A DNA stretch of 36,648 bases from an uncultured Bacteroidia bacterium. Its GTDB lineage: Bacteria > Bacteroidota > Bacteroidia > NS11-12g > UBA9320. The notes below the pieces were generated by a model that saw nothing but the letters and a program-made list of their open reading frames with translations, searched no databases and was not told the origin of the DNA. Of this stretch, positions 25,819-33,333 are shown in pieces. Location: assembly GCA_905478335.1 (NCBI GenBank), contig CAJQIC010000041.1, positions 1 to 36,648 of the forward strand, given 5' to 3'. Position 1 is the first letter of the stretch; each line of letters begins with the position of its first letter. Both the position numbers and the translations under genes were made by a program.

Positions 25819-26217
25819 TTATAGGCTCATCGGTACTTCCATTAAAAGCACCCAAGCATTTTCCGATGCTTTTACTTTAAGCATATCAGTTCCCCAAACA
25901 CCCATGCCGTCTCTTTTGTTTAGTTTTTCACTATTTATTTCCACTTCGCCTTCCAACACAAATGCATACATGCCGTTGCCTTCCTTTTTGATTTTGTATT
26001 CGTCCGATTTCCCTTTCGTAAATTTTCCTAAATGGAACCAAGCATCCTGATTTGCCCAAACCCCTTGGTCATCTTTGTTCGGCGAAAGCACCTGGTAAAA
26101 CGCATTCTCTTTTTCGATATCTCTAATCGATATTTGGTCGTACCGAGGCGTTACATTCTTCTTATTGGGAAACACCCCAATTTGTAAGAACTTGACTTCC
26201 TTGTCCTTGTTTTTCAT
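25819..26217 (-). pseudogene. Pirin-family protein, N-terminal half missing
   Basis: 132 residues corresponding only to the C-terminal half of YhaK-type pirins. It begins within the linker 'VKFLQIGVFPNKKNVTPRYDQ' and runs through 'GVWANQDAWFHLGKF' to the end 'VLLMEVPMSL'. Full-length relatives have about 235 residues, and their N-terminal cupin carries the metal ligands (HPH...), which are absent here. The 240 bases upstream show no convincing remnant of that half in any frame. The open frame starts at ATG 26217 and could still be translated, but quercetinase-type activity is not expected. It is paired with the broken nitroreductase. Confidence 0.75.
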
Positions 26218-26315
26218 ATGTAACTTATTTCAATAGTTTTCAGTTCCACGGTTAACTATAACATCAGGAAGTTTATTGAGTTATTTTAAATTGAGGAATG
26301 AAACACAACTACTAA

Positions 26316-26340
26316 ATAAACGAATATAACATTCGTTTAT
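26316..26340. promoter_or_regulatory. Perfect 10-bp inverted repeat, candidate operator
   Basis: ATAAACGAAT, 5 bases, ATTCGTTTAT. It lies between the divergent pirin remnant and the WD40 gene. There is no T-run, so a regulator site is more likely than a terminator. It could have controlled the pirin/nitroreductase pair. Confidence 0.4.
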
Positions 26341-26446
26341 CAATCCATATGTGAAGGATGAACACCTTAAATTGGTCTAACACACTGGCTATTATTCAAT
26401 CCTTATATACGCTTTATGTTTATAATACGTTCTGTATACATATGGA

Positions 26447-26483
26447 CATGTACGGGTATTGAAATTGTACATGGGTATATTTG
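26447..26483 (+). promoter_or_regulatory. Promoter region of the WD40 gene with inverted repeat
   Basis: A TATATTTG box (26476-26483) lies five bases before ATG 26489. Just upstream are inverted arms CATGTAC (26447-26453) and GTACATG (26467-26473), 13 bases apart, which could be an operator. If the box is used, the transcript would be leaderless or nearly so. Confidence 0.4.
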
Positions 26484-26488
26484 AAGTC

Positions 26489-27679
26489 ATGCAAAAAACT
26501 ATTGCATTTATTATAAGCTTACTCTGCTTAATGGTGTGTATTACGAACTTGAGTTATGCTCAAAATGACGTGTCGTATGTTACCCTCGGAAGTCACACCG
26601 ATGATGTGGAATCTGTTGCCGTTTCTGGTAATGGAGATTTTGTTGCCACAGGATCGTGGGACAACACAGTTCAAGTATTTAAAGGGGATTCCACTTTTCC
26701 TTACTTTCAAACACTCACGGGGCATCGTGCTGCTGTGTCCGCGCTAGGTTTTAGCGGGAGTGGAGACATATTGGTTACGGGTGGAAATGATTTTAAACTC
26801 ATGGTGTGGAGCAAAACGGATGCAGACAAATACACATTAAAAAAGGAGTTCAACAATGTGCACTCGGCGGGTATAAATAGTATTGTAGTGGGTCCTTCGG
26901 GCAATATGGTGTACTCTGCCGGAGACGATGGAAGAATCGTCATCCACAACCAACGCAGCAACTCGAAATGGGTAATCAATAATAAAATTCCAACAAACTG
27001 TATTGCATTAAAAGGTAGGAGTTATGTGTTGTGCGCTGATGAATCGGCGGTAGTTAAACTGTATGATATAAACGGTAACAAACTAAAAGAGTACAAAGGA
27101 CATAAAGACGTGGTAAACTCAGTTGCATGCAATGGTAGATATGTTGTGACAGGAAGTAGTGATAAAACGGCTATTGTTTGGGATGCCTTTAGCGGAAAGC
27201 AGAAAAGCGTGCTCATTGGCCACAAGTGGAAGATTAATTCGGTAACCATAAGCACAGACGGTAAATACGTCATTACGGGAAGTAGCGATGGTATGACGAA
27301 AATTTGGAATTTGGAAACCGGAGATCTTGTTGATAGCTACGCCGAGCAAAATGGCAAAGTCCGACAAGTAACTATGTCTAAAGACATGCGCTATGTTTTT
27401 TCTGCTTTTCAAGTAGATTCAATAGAAAATCAACCCACCTACGGTTTGTCTGTTTGGAAAACAGGAATGAAATTCGAATTTTCAAACACCGACATTGCCA
27501 AGCAGTTGAAGCGGATGGAAAAGCAACGCAGGTTGTCTGGAACTCAAACGCGCAACCCAAGAGGGTCAGACGGTTTGGGGACAACGAATCAAAATAAACC
27601 CGTTGTTGAGAAACCAGAATTAAAAGGTGAGATTATAACCGATACAGACGAAATTCAAATTACAATAGAAGATGAGTAA
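26489..27679 (+). CDS. Secreted WD40-repeat protein
   Basis: About 396 residues. A signal peptide (MQKTIAFIISLLCLMVCITN, cleavage near SYAQ) is followed by a beta-propeller. WD40-type units are visible: SHTDDVESVAVSGNGDFVATG, LTGHRAAVSALGFSGSGDILVTG, VHSAGINSIVVGPSGNMVYSAG, YKGHKDVVNSVACNGRYVVTG and IGHKWKINSVTISTDGKYVITG, with degenerate units before and after, so seven blades are plausible. The C-terminal 60 residues are polar and acidic. It is probably periplasmic, acting as a protein-binding scaffold; the partner is unknown. In-frame starts also exist at ATG 26471 and TTG 26459; ATG 26489 gives the cleanest signal peptide. The ridA-like gene overlaps its end by eight bases. Confidence 0.85.
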   Translation: MQKTIAFIISLLCLMVCITNLSYAQNDVSYVTLGSHTDDVESVAVSGNGDFVATGSWDNTVQVFKGDSTFPYFQTLTGHRAAVSALGFSGSGDILVTGGNDFKLMVWSKTDADKYTLKKEFNNVHSAGINSIVVGPSGNMVYSAGDDGRIVIHNQRSNSKWVINNKIPTNCIALKGRSYVLCADESAVVKLYDINGNKLKEYKGHKDVVNSVACNGRYVVTGSSDKTAIVWDAFSGKQKSVLIGHKWKINSVTISTDGKYVITGSSDGMTKIWNLETGDLVDSYAEQNGKVRQVTMSKDMRYVFSAFQVDSIENQPTYGLSVWKTGMKFEFSNTDIAKQLKRMEKQRRLSGTQTRNPRGSDGLGTTNQNKPVVEKPELKGEIITDTDEIQITIEDE

Positions 27680-28088
27680 CCAAAAATTTGATTCAAATAA
27701 AGCACCAGAACCGGTAGGTTCGTATCCGCATGCCCGTAAAGTTGGAGATTTGTTATTTTTAAGTGGGGTAGGACCTCGAGCCCGTGGGACTAAAAAAATA
27801 CCAGGTGTTGAACTCGAAGAAGACGGAACAATCAAAAGCTACGACATTGCCGAGCAGTGTCATTCTGTTTTCCAAAACATTAAATACATTTTGGAAGATG
27901 CAGGAAGCAGTTGGGATAACATTGTTGATGTAACCGTGTTTTTGACCAACATGAAAGATGATTTCAAAACATATAACAAACTATATGCAGAATACTTCAA
28001 AGACAATCAGCCCTGTAGAACGACATTAGAGATCAATTGTCTGCCAACACCTATTGGTATTGAGCTTAAAGTAATTGCAACGATATGA
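27672..28088 (+). CDS. RidA-family deaminase, possibly 2-aminomuconate deaminase
   Basis: 138-residue YjgF/YER057c/UK114 family protein. Blocks: PVGSYPHARKVGDLLFLSGVGPRARGTKKIPGVE (N-terminal), DIAEQCHSVFQNIKYILEDAG, IVDVTVFLTNMKDDF, YNKLYAEYF, CRTTLEI and the C-terminal PTPIGIELKVIA. The Arg of the CRTTLEI block is the expected carboxylate-binding residue. The 'SYPHARK' and 'RGTKKIPGVELEEDG' blocks resemble the 2-aminomuconate deaminase (NbaF-like) group of the kynurenine route more than the general imine deaminase RidA. That would link it to kynA at 3242. It overlaps the WD40 gene by eight bases and is followed by a terminator. Confidence 0.8.
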   Translation: MSNQKFDSNKAPEPVGSYPHARKVGDLLFLSGVGPRARGTKKIPGVELEEDGTIKSYDIAEQCHSVFQNIKYILEDAGSSWDNIVDVTVFLTNMKDDFKTYNKLYAEYFKDNQPCRTTLEINCLPTPIGIELKVIATI

Positions 28089-28172
28089 CAAATAAGTTGT
28101 CAGTAAGAATTTAGACCAACGACACCATAAACGTATACTAGAATTTTTAGAGCAAGATTTAGGTACTTCATG

Positions 28173-28200
28173 AGCCCTTCACATTGTGGGGGGCTTTTTT
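28173..28200 (+). terminator. Intrinsic terminator after the RidA-family gene
   Basis: AGCCCTTCAC-ATT-GTGGGGGGCT forms a ten-pair stem including G-T pairs, followed by a run of six T. It lies 85 bases after the stop at 28088. Confidence 0.75.
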
Positions 28201-28502
28201 ATGCAAGATTTTCTCTGTTGTATGATTATGCCAAAGAGAATAGAGCAGAGAACATAGAGAATAGACTTATCAGGTTTTAGAAGAACAAGTCACTACTTTA
28301 TTCATTAGCAGCCAAAAGCAAATAGCTAACAGCCAAAGGCCAATAGCAATTAGTGTGTATAGAAATGAGAATATAGATAATAGAGTAAAGACTGTCTCTG
28401 CATGCGATTTAATCGCGTTTACTTATTCACGTGTTCAATCCTTCAATCCTTCAATCCTTCAAAATTCAGACATTCAATCCTTCATTCTTCAATACTTCAA
28501 AA
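28201..28502. repeat. Intergenic mosaic of short-period repeats
   Basis: About 300 bases without a gene between convergent units. From left to right: purine-rich AGAGAATAGA/AGAACATAGA units (about 28234-28266); AGCCAAAAGCAAATAGCTAAC-type units of roughly 14 bases (about 28306-28351); more AGAATATAGATAATAGAG units (about 28360-28392); then an array of 8-base units, with three exact TTCAATCC copies at 28434-28457 and degenerate copies to 28500. The array ends three bases before the ribE stop. Confidence 0.7.
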
Positions 28503-29090
28503 CTACCCCCCCGGTAACATTCTAGCTATGTACTTCCCAAGTATATCAAACTCAAGGTTGACTGTAGAATCCACTTCGATGGACTTGAAATTCGTGTGTT
28601 CGTAGGTAAAAGGAATGATGGCTACAGAAAAGGTGTCAGGAGTGGAATCAAACACCGTTAAGCTAGTTCCGTTAATGCATATGGAGCCTTTTTCTACAGT
28701 AGTGAAGTTTAGATGACGCTCGTGCTTAAAGCTAAACACCCAACTCCCATCAGCATCTTTTTTCTCTATGCAAGTCGCCATTGTATCTACATGACCCTGC
28801 ACCATATGTCCGTCTAGTCGGTCACCAACTTTAAGACATCGTTCTAAATTGACATCGGAACCTACTTCCCATTTGCCAATGTTGGATTTTTGAATTGTTT
28901 CCTGAATCGCTGTAACCGTATGCGTTTTATCATCGCAAGCCGTTACGGTAAGGCAAACCCCATTATGGGCTACGCTTTGATCGATTTTAAGTTCGTTTGA
29001 AATCGAAGAGGCAATGGTGAAATGTATATTCGATCCTTCATGTTCTATTTTGGTCACCTGACCAAGCGCTTCAATGATTCCGGTAAACAT
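28503..29090 (-). CDS. ribE: Riboflavin synthase, alpha chain
   Basis: Dismutates two 6,7-dimethyl-8-ribityllumazines to riboflavin. The 195 residues form two similar lumazine-binding barrels: MFTGIIEALGQVTK...VAHNGVCLTVTAC in the first half and LDGHMVQGHVDTMATC...GSICINGTSLTV in the second. The C-terminal helix 'LEFDILGKYIARML' is as in the trimeric enzyme. It starts one base after the sdhB stop, so it is very probably cotranscribed with the succinate dehydrogenase genes. Riboflavin is the precursor of the FAD bound by SdhA. No other rib genes are present in the window. Confidence 0.95.
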   Translation of the reverse strand: MFTGIIEALGQVTKIEHEGSNIHFTIASSISNELKIDQSVAHNGVCLTVTACDDKTHTVTAIQETIQKSNIGKWEVGSDVNLERCLKVGDRLDGHMVQGHVDTMATCIEKKDADGSWVFSFKHERHLNFTTVEKGSICINGTSLTVFDSTPDTFSVAIIPFTYEHTNFKSIEVDSTVNLEFDILGKYIARMLPGG

Positions 29091-29091
29091 C

Positions 29092-29841
29092 TTAGTCTTC
29101 AGTTACTGACGCCGACAAATACTCACGGTTCATACGCGCTATGGTTGTCAATGAAATGCCTTTTGGACATTCAACCTCACATGCACCTGTATTGGTACAG
29201 TTTCCAAAGCCTTCTTTATCCATTTGATTTACCATGTTCATCACACGGTCTTTGGCTTCAACTTTTCCTTGAGGCAGTAATGCATATTGCGAAACTTTTG
29301 CACCGACAAAAAGCATAGCACTCGAGTTCTTACACGTTGCTACACAAGCACCACATCCGATACAAGTGGCAGCATCCATGGCTTCATCTGCATCAGGTTT
29401 AGGGATTGGAATAGCATTGGCATCTTGTGTATTCCCAGACGTATTTACAGAAATATAACCACCCGCTTGTTGGATGCGATCAAACGCACTGCGGTCTACT
29501 ACCAAATCCTTAATTACTGGAAATGCTTTTGCTCGGAATGGTTCAATGAAGATCGTATCACCATCGTTAAACATACGCATGTGCAGTTGGCAGGTTGTTA
29601 CACCACGGTCAGGTCCATGAGCTTCACCATTTATATATAGAGAGCACATGCCACAAATCCCTTCACGACAATCGTGATCAAATGCAACTGGCTCTTCACC
29701 TGAGCTCACTAATTGCTCATTTAAGACATCTAGCATTTCTAAAAACGACATGTGTTCAGATATATCTGTCACGTTATATGCCACCATCTTGCCTTTGTCT
29801 TCTGCGTCTTTCTGTCTCCAGATTTTGAGTACTAAATCCAT
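29092..29841 (-). CDS. sdhB: Succinate dehydrogenase/fumarate reductase iron-sulfur subunit
   Basis: Electron-transfer subunit of complex II, on the cytoplasmic face of the inner membrane, with three Fe-S clusters. The N-terminal ferredoxin domain carries the 2Fe-2S motif CREGICGMC with a later Cys (TTCQLH). The C-terminal domain holds [15 protein letters not shown] for one cubane cluster and [15 protein letters not shown] for the remaining cluster. The 249-residue length is normal. It is separated from sdhA by 626 bases that include a four-helix-bundle ORF, although sdhA and sdhB are normally adjacent. No TAnnTTTG box is seen right before it. ribE follows by one base. Confidence 0.95.
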   Translation of the reverse strand: MDLVLKIWRQKDAEDKGKMVAYNVTDISEHMSFLEMLDVLNEQLVSSGEEPVAFDHDCREGICGMCSLYINGEAHGPDRGVTTCQLHMRMFNDGDTIFIEPFRAKAFPVIKDLVVDRSAFDRIQQAGGYISVNTSGNTQDANAIPIPKPDADEAMDAATCIGCGACVATCKNSSAMLFVGAKVSQYALLPQGKVEAKDRVMNMVNQMDKEGFGNCTNTGACEVECPKGISLTTIARMNREYLSASVTED

Positions 29842-29917
29842 AACTATTTTTAGTTTAACATTAGATTATAGAACATAGAAAAGAGAAAATAGACTTTGAT
29901 GTGCTATCAATTGTGTC

Positions 29918-30304
29918 TCACTTTACTGTATTAGTTGTCAACCTGTTTTGAAAACTCATTGTCATGCGTTGGAATTCTTCAATTTTTGATTCAAACTTTT
30001 CTAATGCCTTTTCACTTAGGTATCTTCTATGATATGCGATTAGTAATTGAGTGCCAAGCTCAAATGACGAACCAAGTGCAATATCAATAAAGTGTGAGAA
30101 TGATTTCGTTGAACGTGCTGAGCCTTCTGCAATATTGCTAGGCATCGATATGGAGCATCTACTTAACTGAGACCTTAAATTGAACATCTCTTGATGTGGT
30201 AAGGTGCCAATCAAATCGGATACGTCATATGAGATTTCAAGAGCCAACTGCCAGATTATTAATTTCTTGTAGTTGTGTCTTTTATTTCCAGTGCTCGCAA
30301 CCAA
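29918..30304 (-). CDS. Four-helix-bundle protein (23S rRNA IVS/S23-like)
   Basis: 128 residues matching the four-helix-bundle (TIGR02436) family first found as ORFs in intervening sequences of 23S rRNA genes and related to the Avd accessory protein of diversity-generating retroelements. Blocks: YKKLIIWQLALEIS, FNLRSQLSRCSISMPSNIAEG and HFIDIALGSSFELGTQLLIA. Individual copies are scattered widely in Bacteroidota genomes; their function is unclear and nucleic-acid binding is suspected. The frame starts at TTG 30304 and no ATG precedes the first conserved block. It sits in the same direction between sdhA and sdhB, with purine-rich short repeats on both outer sides. No reverse transcriptase or rRNA is nearby. 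Confidence 0.85.
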   Translation of the reverse strand: MVASTGNKRHNYKKLIIWQLALEISYDVSDLIGTLPHQEMFNLRSQLSRCSISMPSNIAEGSARSTKSFSHFIDIALGSSFELGTQLLIAYHRRYLSEKALEKFESKIEEFQRMTMSFQNRLTTNTVK

Positions 30305-30467
30305 TCTATCTTCTTTTATCCGTTTTTATCTTGTTATACTTTTCTAATTTAATTAATCCTTATTTCATTTGAATAGAATTCCTCCTTATGTAACCGCCAA
30401 GTCTCTAATCTTTATTCTATTCTCTTTAAGTCTTGTGTTTTTAACACAAAAAAAGCTTTACTGCCTT
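30305..30467. repeat. AT-rich spacer between sdhA and the four-helix-bundle ORF
   Basis: Contains, on the minus strand, purine-rich AGAGAATAGAATAAAGATTAGAG (30399-30425 region), similar in type to ATAGAACATAGAAAAGAG at 29871-29896 on the plus strand beyond the other end of the ORF, so the two flanks are in inverted orientation. It also holds a 7-bp inverted repeat TTGTGTT-TTT-AACACAA (30433-30449). That repeat has its T-run on the wrong side to act as a terminator for sdhA. Confidence 0.5.
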
Positions 30468-32483
30468 CTATTTATAACTCCTCTGCTTTAATTCAATATC
30501 CTTAAACTCGAGTTCTTCTTTATGCAGAATTGCATCTTTTGGTTCTCCCGTATATTCCCAAGCGGAAACATATGCGTAATTTTTATCATCACGTTTCGCT
30601 TCTCCTTTTTGTTCGCCATCAAGCTCGACAGATTCTTCACGGAAGTGACCTCCGCAAGATTCATTTCTGTCTAAAGCGTCTTTAGCAAACAACTCCCCAA
30701 GCTCCAAAAAGTCAGCCACTCTGCCTGCTTTTTCCAATTCAGTATTCATGCCGTCGGCTCTACCTGGAACTAAAACATCGCTCCAAAACTCTGCGCGAAT
30801 GCTTTGAATCTCTTCAATTGCTTCTTCTAGTCCTTTGGTATTTCGAGACATGCCTACTTTGTCCCACATCACCTTACCTAAGCGTTTATGGAAGTAATCT
30901 ACCGTTTTGGTTCCTTTGTTATTGACCAACTGATTGATACGGTCAGTAACATTTTTTTCCGCTTCCTCAAATTCTGGTGTATCCGTAGGGATTTTTCCTG
31001 TTCGAATGTCGTCTGACAAGTAATCTCCTATTGTATAAGGCAACACAAAATATCCGTCAGCCAAACCTTGCATCAACGCTGAGGCACCCAAACGGTTGGC
31101 ACCATGGTCCGAAAAGTTTGCCTCACCAATGGCGTAACAACCGGGTATGGTCGTCATTAAATTATAATCAACCCAAACGCCTCCCATGGTATAATGTGTG
31201 GCTGGGTAAATCATCATTGGCGTTTTGTATGGGTTTTCAGCGACGATTTTCTCATACATCTGAAACAAGTTACCATATTTGGCTTCAACAACTTTTTCAC
31301 CAAGTGAGGTGATTTCTTCTTTGGATGCGTTTACAAGGCCTTTTAATTTCGCTTGTTCGCTTCCGTATCGCTCAATGGCTGCACCGAAGTCAAGGTAAAC
31401 TGCTTCACCCGTTTCATTGACACCATATCCAGCATCGCATCTTTCTTTAGCAGCACGTGAGGCAACATCTCTAGGTACTAGGTTCCCAAATGCCGGATAC
31501 CTTCTTTCTAGATAGTAGTCTCTATTTTCTTCGGTAATTTCTGTTGGCTTCAACTTTCCTGACCTAATGGCTTGCACGTCGTCCATGTTTTTAGGTACCC
31601 ATATACGCCCGTCATTTCTTAATGATTCAGACATCAATGTTAATTTCGATTGATAGTCACCTGAACGCGGAATGCACGTTGGGTGGATTTGAGTATAACA
31701 TGGGTTGGCAAAATATGCGCCTTTCTTGTGGATCTTCCATGAAGCAGTTACGTTCGATCCCATTGCATTTGTTGACAGGAAATAAACGTTTCCATATCCA
31801 CCTGAAGCAATAACTACTGCATGTGCCGAGTGTCTTTCGATTTCGCCAGTTACCAAATTTCGAGCAATGATTCCTCTTGCTTTACCGTCCACAAGTACAA
31901 CGTCCAACATTTCATGTCTGTTGAACATCTCAATTTTACCACGAGCGATTTGACGGTTCATGGCAGAGTAGGCGCCAAGTAACAATTGTTGACCAGTTTG
32001 CCCTTTTGCGTAGAAAGTACGGGATACCAAAACACCACCAAAAGAACGGTTGTCTAATAGGCCACCGTATTCTCTGGCGAATGGTACACCTTGAGCAACA
32101 CATTGGTCGATGATATTGGTCGAAACTTCAGCCAGACGATGCACATTCGCTTCGCGAGATCGATAATCACCACCTTTTACCGTATCGTAAAAAAGTCGAT
32201 AGACAGAGTCGCCATCGCCTTGATAATTCTTGGCTGCGTTTATTCCGCCTTGAGCAGCAATGGAGTGCGCTCGACGAGGAGAATCTTGATAGCAAAATGC
32301 TTTTACATTGTAGCCTAATTCAGCCAATGTAGCTGCGGCAGAACCACCTGCCAATCCTGTACCTACAACAATTACATCGATGTGTCTTTTGTTGGCAGGG
32401 TTTACCAAGTCAATTTTATCTTTATATGTGGTCCATTTATCTTTAATTGGACCCTTAGGTATTTTAGAATCTAACTTACTCAT
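30468..32483 (-). CDS. sdhA: Succinate dehydrogenase/fumarate reductase flavoprotein subunit
   Basis: FAD-containing catalytic subunit of complex II that oxidises succinate to fumarate. The 671 residues show the Rossmann motif [19 protein letters not shown], the covalent FAD attachment region [23 protein letters not shown] (His), a substrate-binding and catalytic region ([17 protein letters not shown] with the catalytic Arg), GGVWVDYN, and [21 protein letters not shown]. The length matches the larger type-B enzyme of Bacteroidota and Epsilonproteobacteria. It starts 15 bases after the sdhC stop and is followed by an unusual insertion before sdhB. Confidence 0.96.
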   Translation of the reverse strand: MSKLDSKIPKGPIKDKWTTYKDKIDLVNPANKRHIDVIVVGTGLAGGSAAATLAELGYNVKAFCYQDSPRRAHSIAAQGGINAAKNYQGDGDSVYRLFYDTVKGGDYRSREANVHRLAEVSTNIIDQCVAQGVPFAREYGGLLDNRSFGGVLVSRTFYAKGQTGQQLLLGAYSAMNRQIARGKIEMFNRHEMLDVVLVDGKARGIIARNLVTGEIERHSAHAVVIASGGYGNVYFLSTNAMGSNVTASWKIHKKGAYFANPCYTQIHPTCIPRSGDYQSKLTLMSESLRNDGRIWVPKNMDDVQAIRSGKLKPTEITEENRDYYLERRYPAFGNLVPRDVASRAAKERCDAGYGVNETGEAVYLDFGAAIERYGSEQAKLKGLVNASKEEITSLGEKVVEAKYGNLFQMYEKIVAENPYKTPMMIYPATHYTMGGVWVDYNLMTTIPGCYAIGEANFSDHGANRLGASALMQGLADGYFVLPYTIGDYLSDDIRTGKIPTDTPEFEEAEKNVTDRINQLVNNKGTKTVDYFHKRLGKVMWDKVGMSRNTKGLEEAIEEIQSIRAEFWSDVLVPGRADGMNTELEKAGRVADFLELGELFAKDALDRNESCGGHFREESVELDGEQKGEAKRDDKNYAYVSAWEYTGEPKDAILHKEELEFKDIELKQRSYK

Positions 32484-32498
32484 ATCTAAATTGAAGGC

Positions 32499-33185
32499 TT
32501 AAGCGTGTTGATTGAAATAATGAAAAAGAGCAATAAAAATGAATACTGCAGGAATGACTATCGCGTACAAATTACCCAAACGTTTTATCGTTGGCGTGTA
32601 TTTGTTGTGATTGAAACCAACGCTTTGAAATGCGGATTGGAATCCATGTAAAAGGTGTAAACTTAGAAACACAAAGGACAAAACATACAGAATAACGCGT
32701 CCACCATTGTCAAATTTGTGTGCCATTTCTTCCATATATCTGAACTCGCCGGCAGCATTTAAACCAGACATATCACCTTGTATAAATTTTGTATTTAACT
32801 CTGGTAGCCAGAAGTCAATAAAGTGCACGGCTAAAAACAGCATAACCATAATGCCAGTGATTATCATGTTGCGGGACATCCAACTCGAGTTTGTTGCAGG
32901 TTTGTCCATTGCGTATTTGATTGGTCTAGCACTGCGATTTTTTCTTTCAAGGTAGATTCCCATGATTAAATGGAAAAAAACACCAAAGGCCAATACGGGT
33001 TGTAACGCATATTGAATTAGTGGGTTAGTTCCCATGAAATGCGACACGTTGTTGAACGCGTCGGGTGCTACCACGGATAGAAAGTTTATTGTGCAATGCT
33101 GGAGTAGAAATACGATCAAGAATAATCCTGATAACGCCATTAAAATTTTCCTCCCAACGGAAGTCGTTCCTTTGCGATTTGACAT
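32499..33185 (-). CDS. sdhC: Succinate dehydrogenase cytochrome b subunit
   Basis: Single membrane anchor (228 residues, five helices) of a type-B succinate:quinone reductase. It binds two haems b and reduces menaquinone, so no sdhD is needed. Candidate haem His residues lie in the membrane segments: LLQHCTINF, FGVFFHLIMG, LAVHFIDFW and LHLLHGFQSAF. It is the first gene of the sdh operon, with sdhA 15 bases downstream. The start ATG 33185 follows a strong promoter match: TTG, 18 bases, TACCTTTG, about 27 bases before the ATG. Confidence 0.93.
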   Translation of the reverse strand: MSNRKGTTSVGRKILMALSGLFLIVFLLQHCTINFLSVVAPDAFNNVSHFMGTNPLIQYALQPVLAFGVFFHLIMGIYLERKNRSARPIKYAMDKPATNSSWMSRNMIITGIMVMLFLAVHFIDFWLPELNTKFIQGDMSGLNAAGEFRYMEEMAHKFDNGGRVILYVLSFVFLSLHLLHGFQSAFQSVGFNHNKYTPTIKRLGNLYAIVIPAVFIFIALFHYFNQHA

Positions 33186-33212
33186 ATTATTTTAGCTTTT
33201 CTATATAGCTAA

Positions 33213-33241
33213 CAAAGGTAATCCAAGGATGTTTTTCCCAA
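33213..33241 (-). promoter_or_regulatory. Promoter of the sdhCAB operon
   Basis: On the minus strand TTG (33241-33239), 18 bases, then TACCTTTG (33220-33213). Both elements and the spacing fit the Bacteroidota -33/-7 consensus. This is one of the two best promoter matches in the window. Confidence 0.65.
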
Positions 33242-33321
33242 CTGATTCGAGGCATATTAGAACTGTTCTAAATAGTAAATTGTGTGGTAAAACTTAAGCC
33301 ATTTTTGGTTTACTGATTGGC

Positions 33322-33329
33322 TACATTTG
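33322..33329 (+). promoter_or_regulatory. -7 promoter box for ftsX
   Basis: TACATTTG four bases before the ftsX ATG at 33334. The closest TTGG upstream is 14 bases away, shorter than usual. A leaderless transcript is implied if the box is used. Confidence 0.45.
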
Positions 33330-33333
33330 TGGC

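Noticed and set aside
26341-26365. Possible remnant of the pirin metal motif (His-Pro-x-His-Met) upstream of the truncated gene
   Set aside because: The short match (HPSHMD) is followed at once by a stop, and neighbouring codons show no pirin similarity in any frame, so chance is more likely.
28402-28605. 67-residue plus-strand frame over the TTCAATCC array
   Set aside because: It translates the tandem repeat and then runs antisense to ribE.
29918-30304. Diversity-generating retroelement around the four-helix-bundle (Avd-like) ORF
   Set aside because: No reverse transcriptase and no template/variable repeat pair are visible nearby.
30433-30449. Terminator directly after sdhA
   Set aside because: The 7-bp hairpin has its T-run upstream, not downstream, on the sdhA strand.
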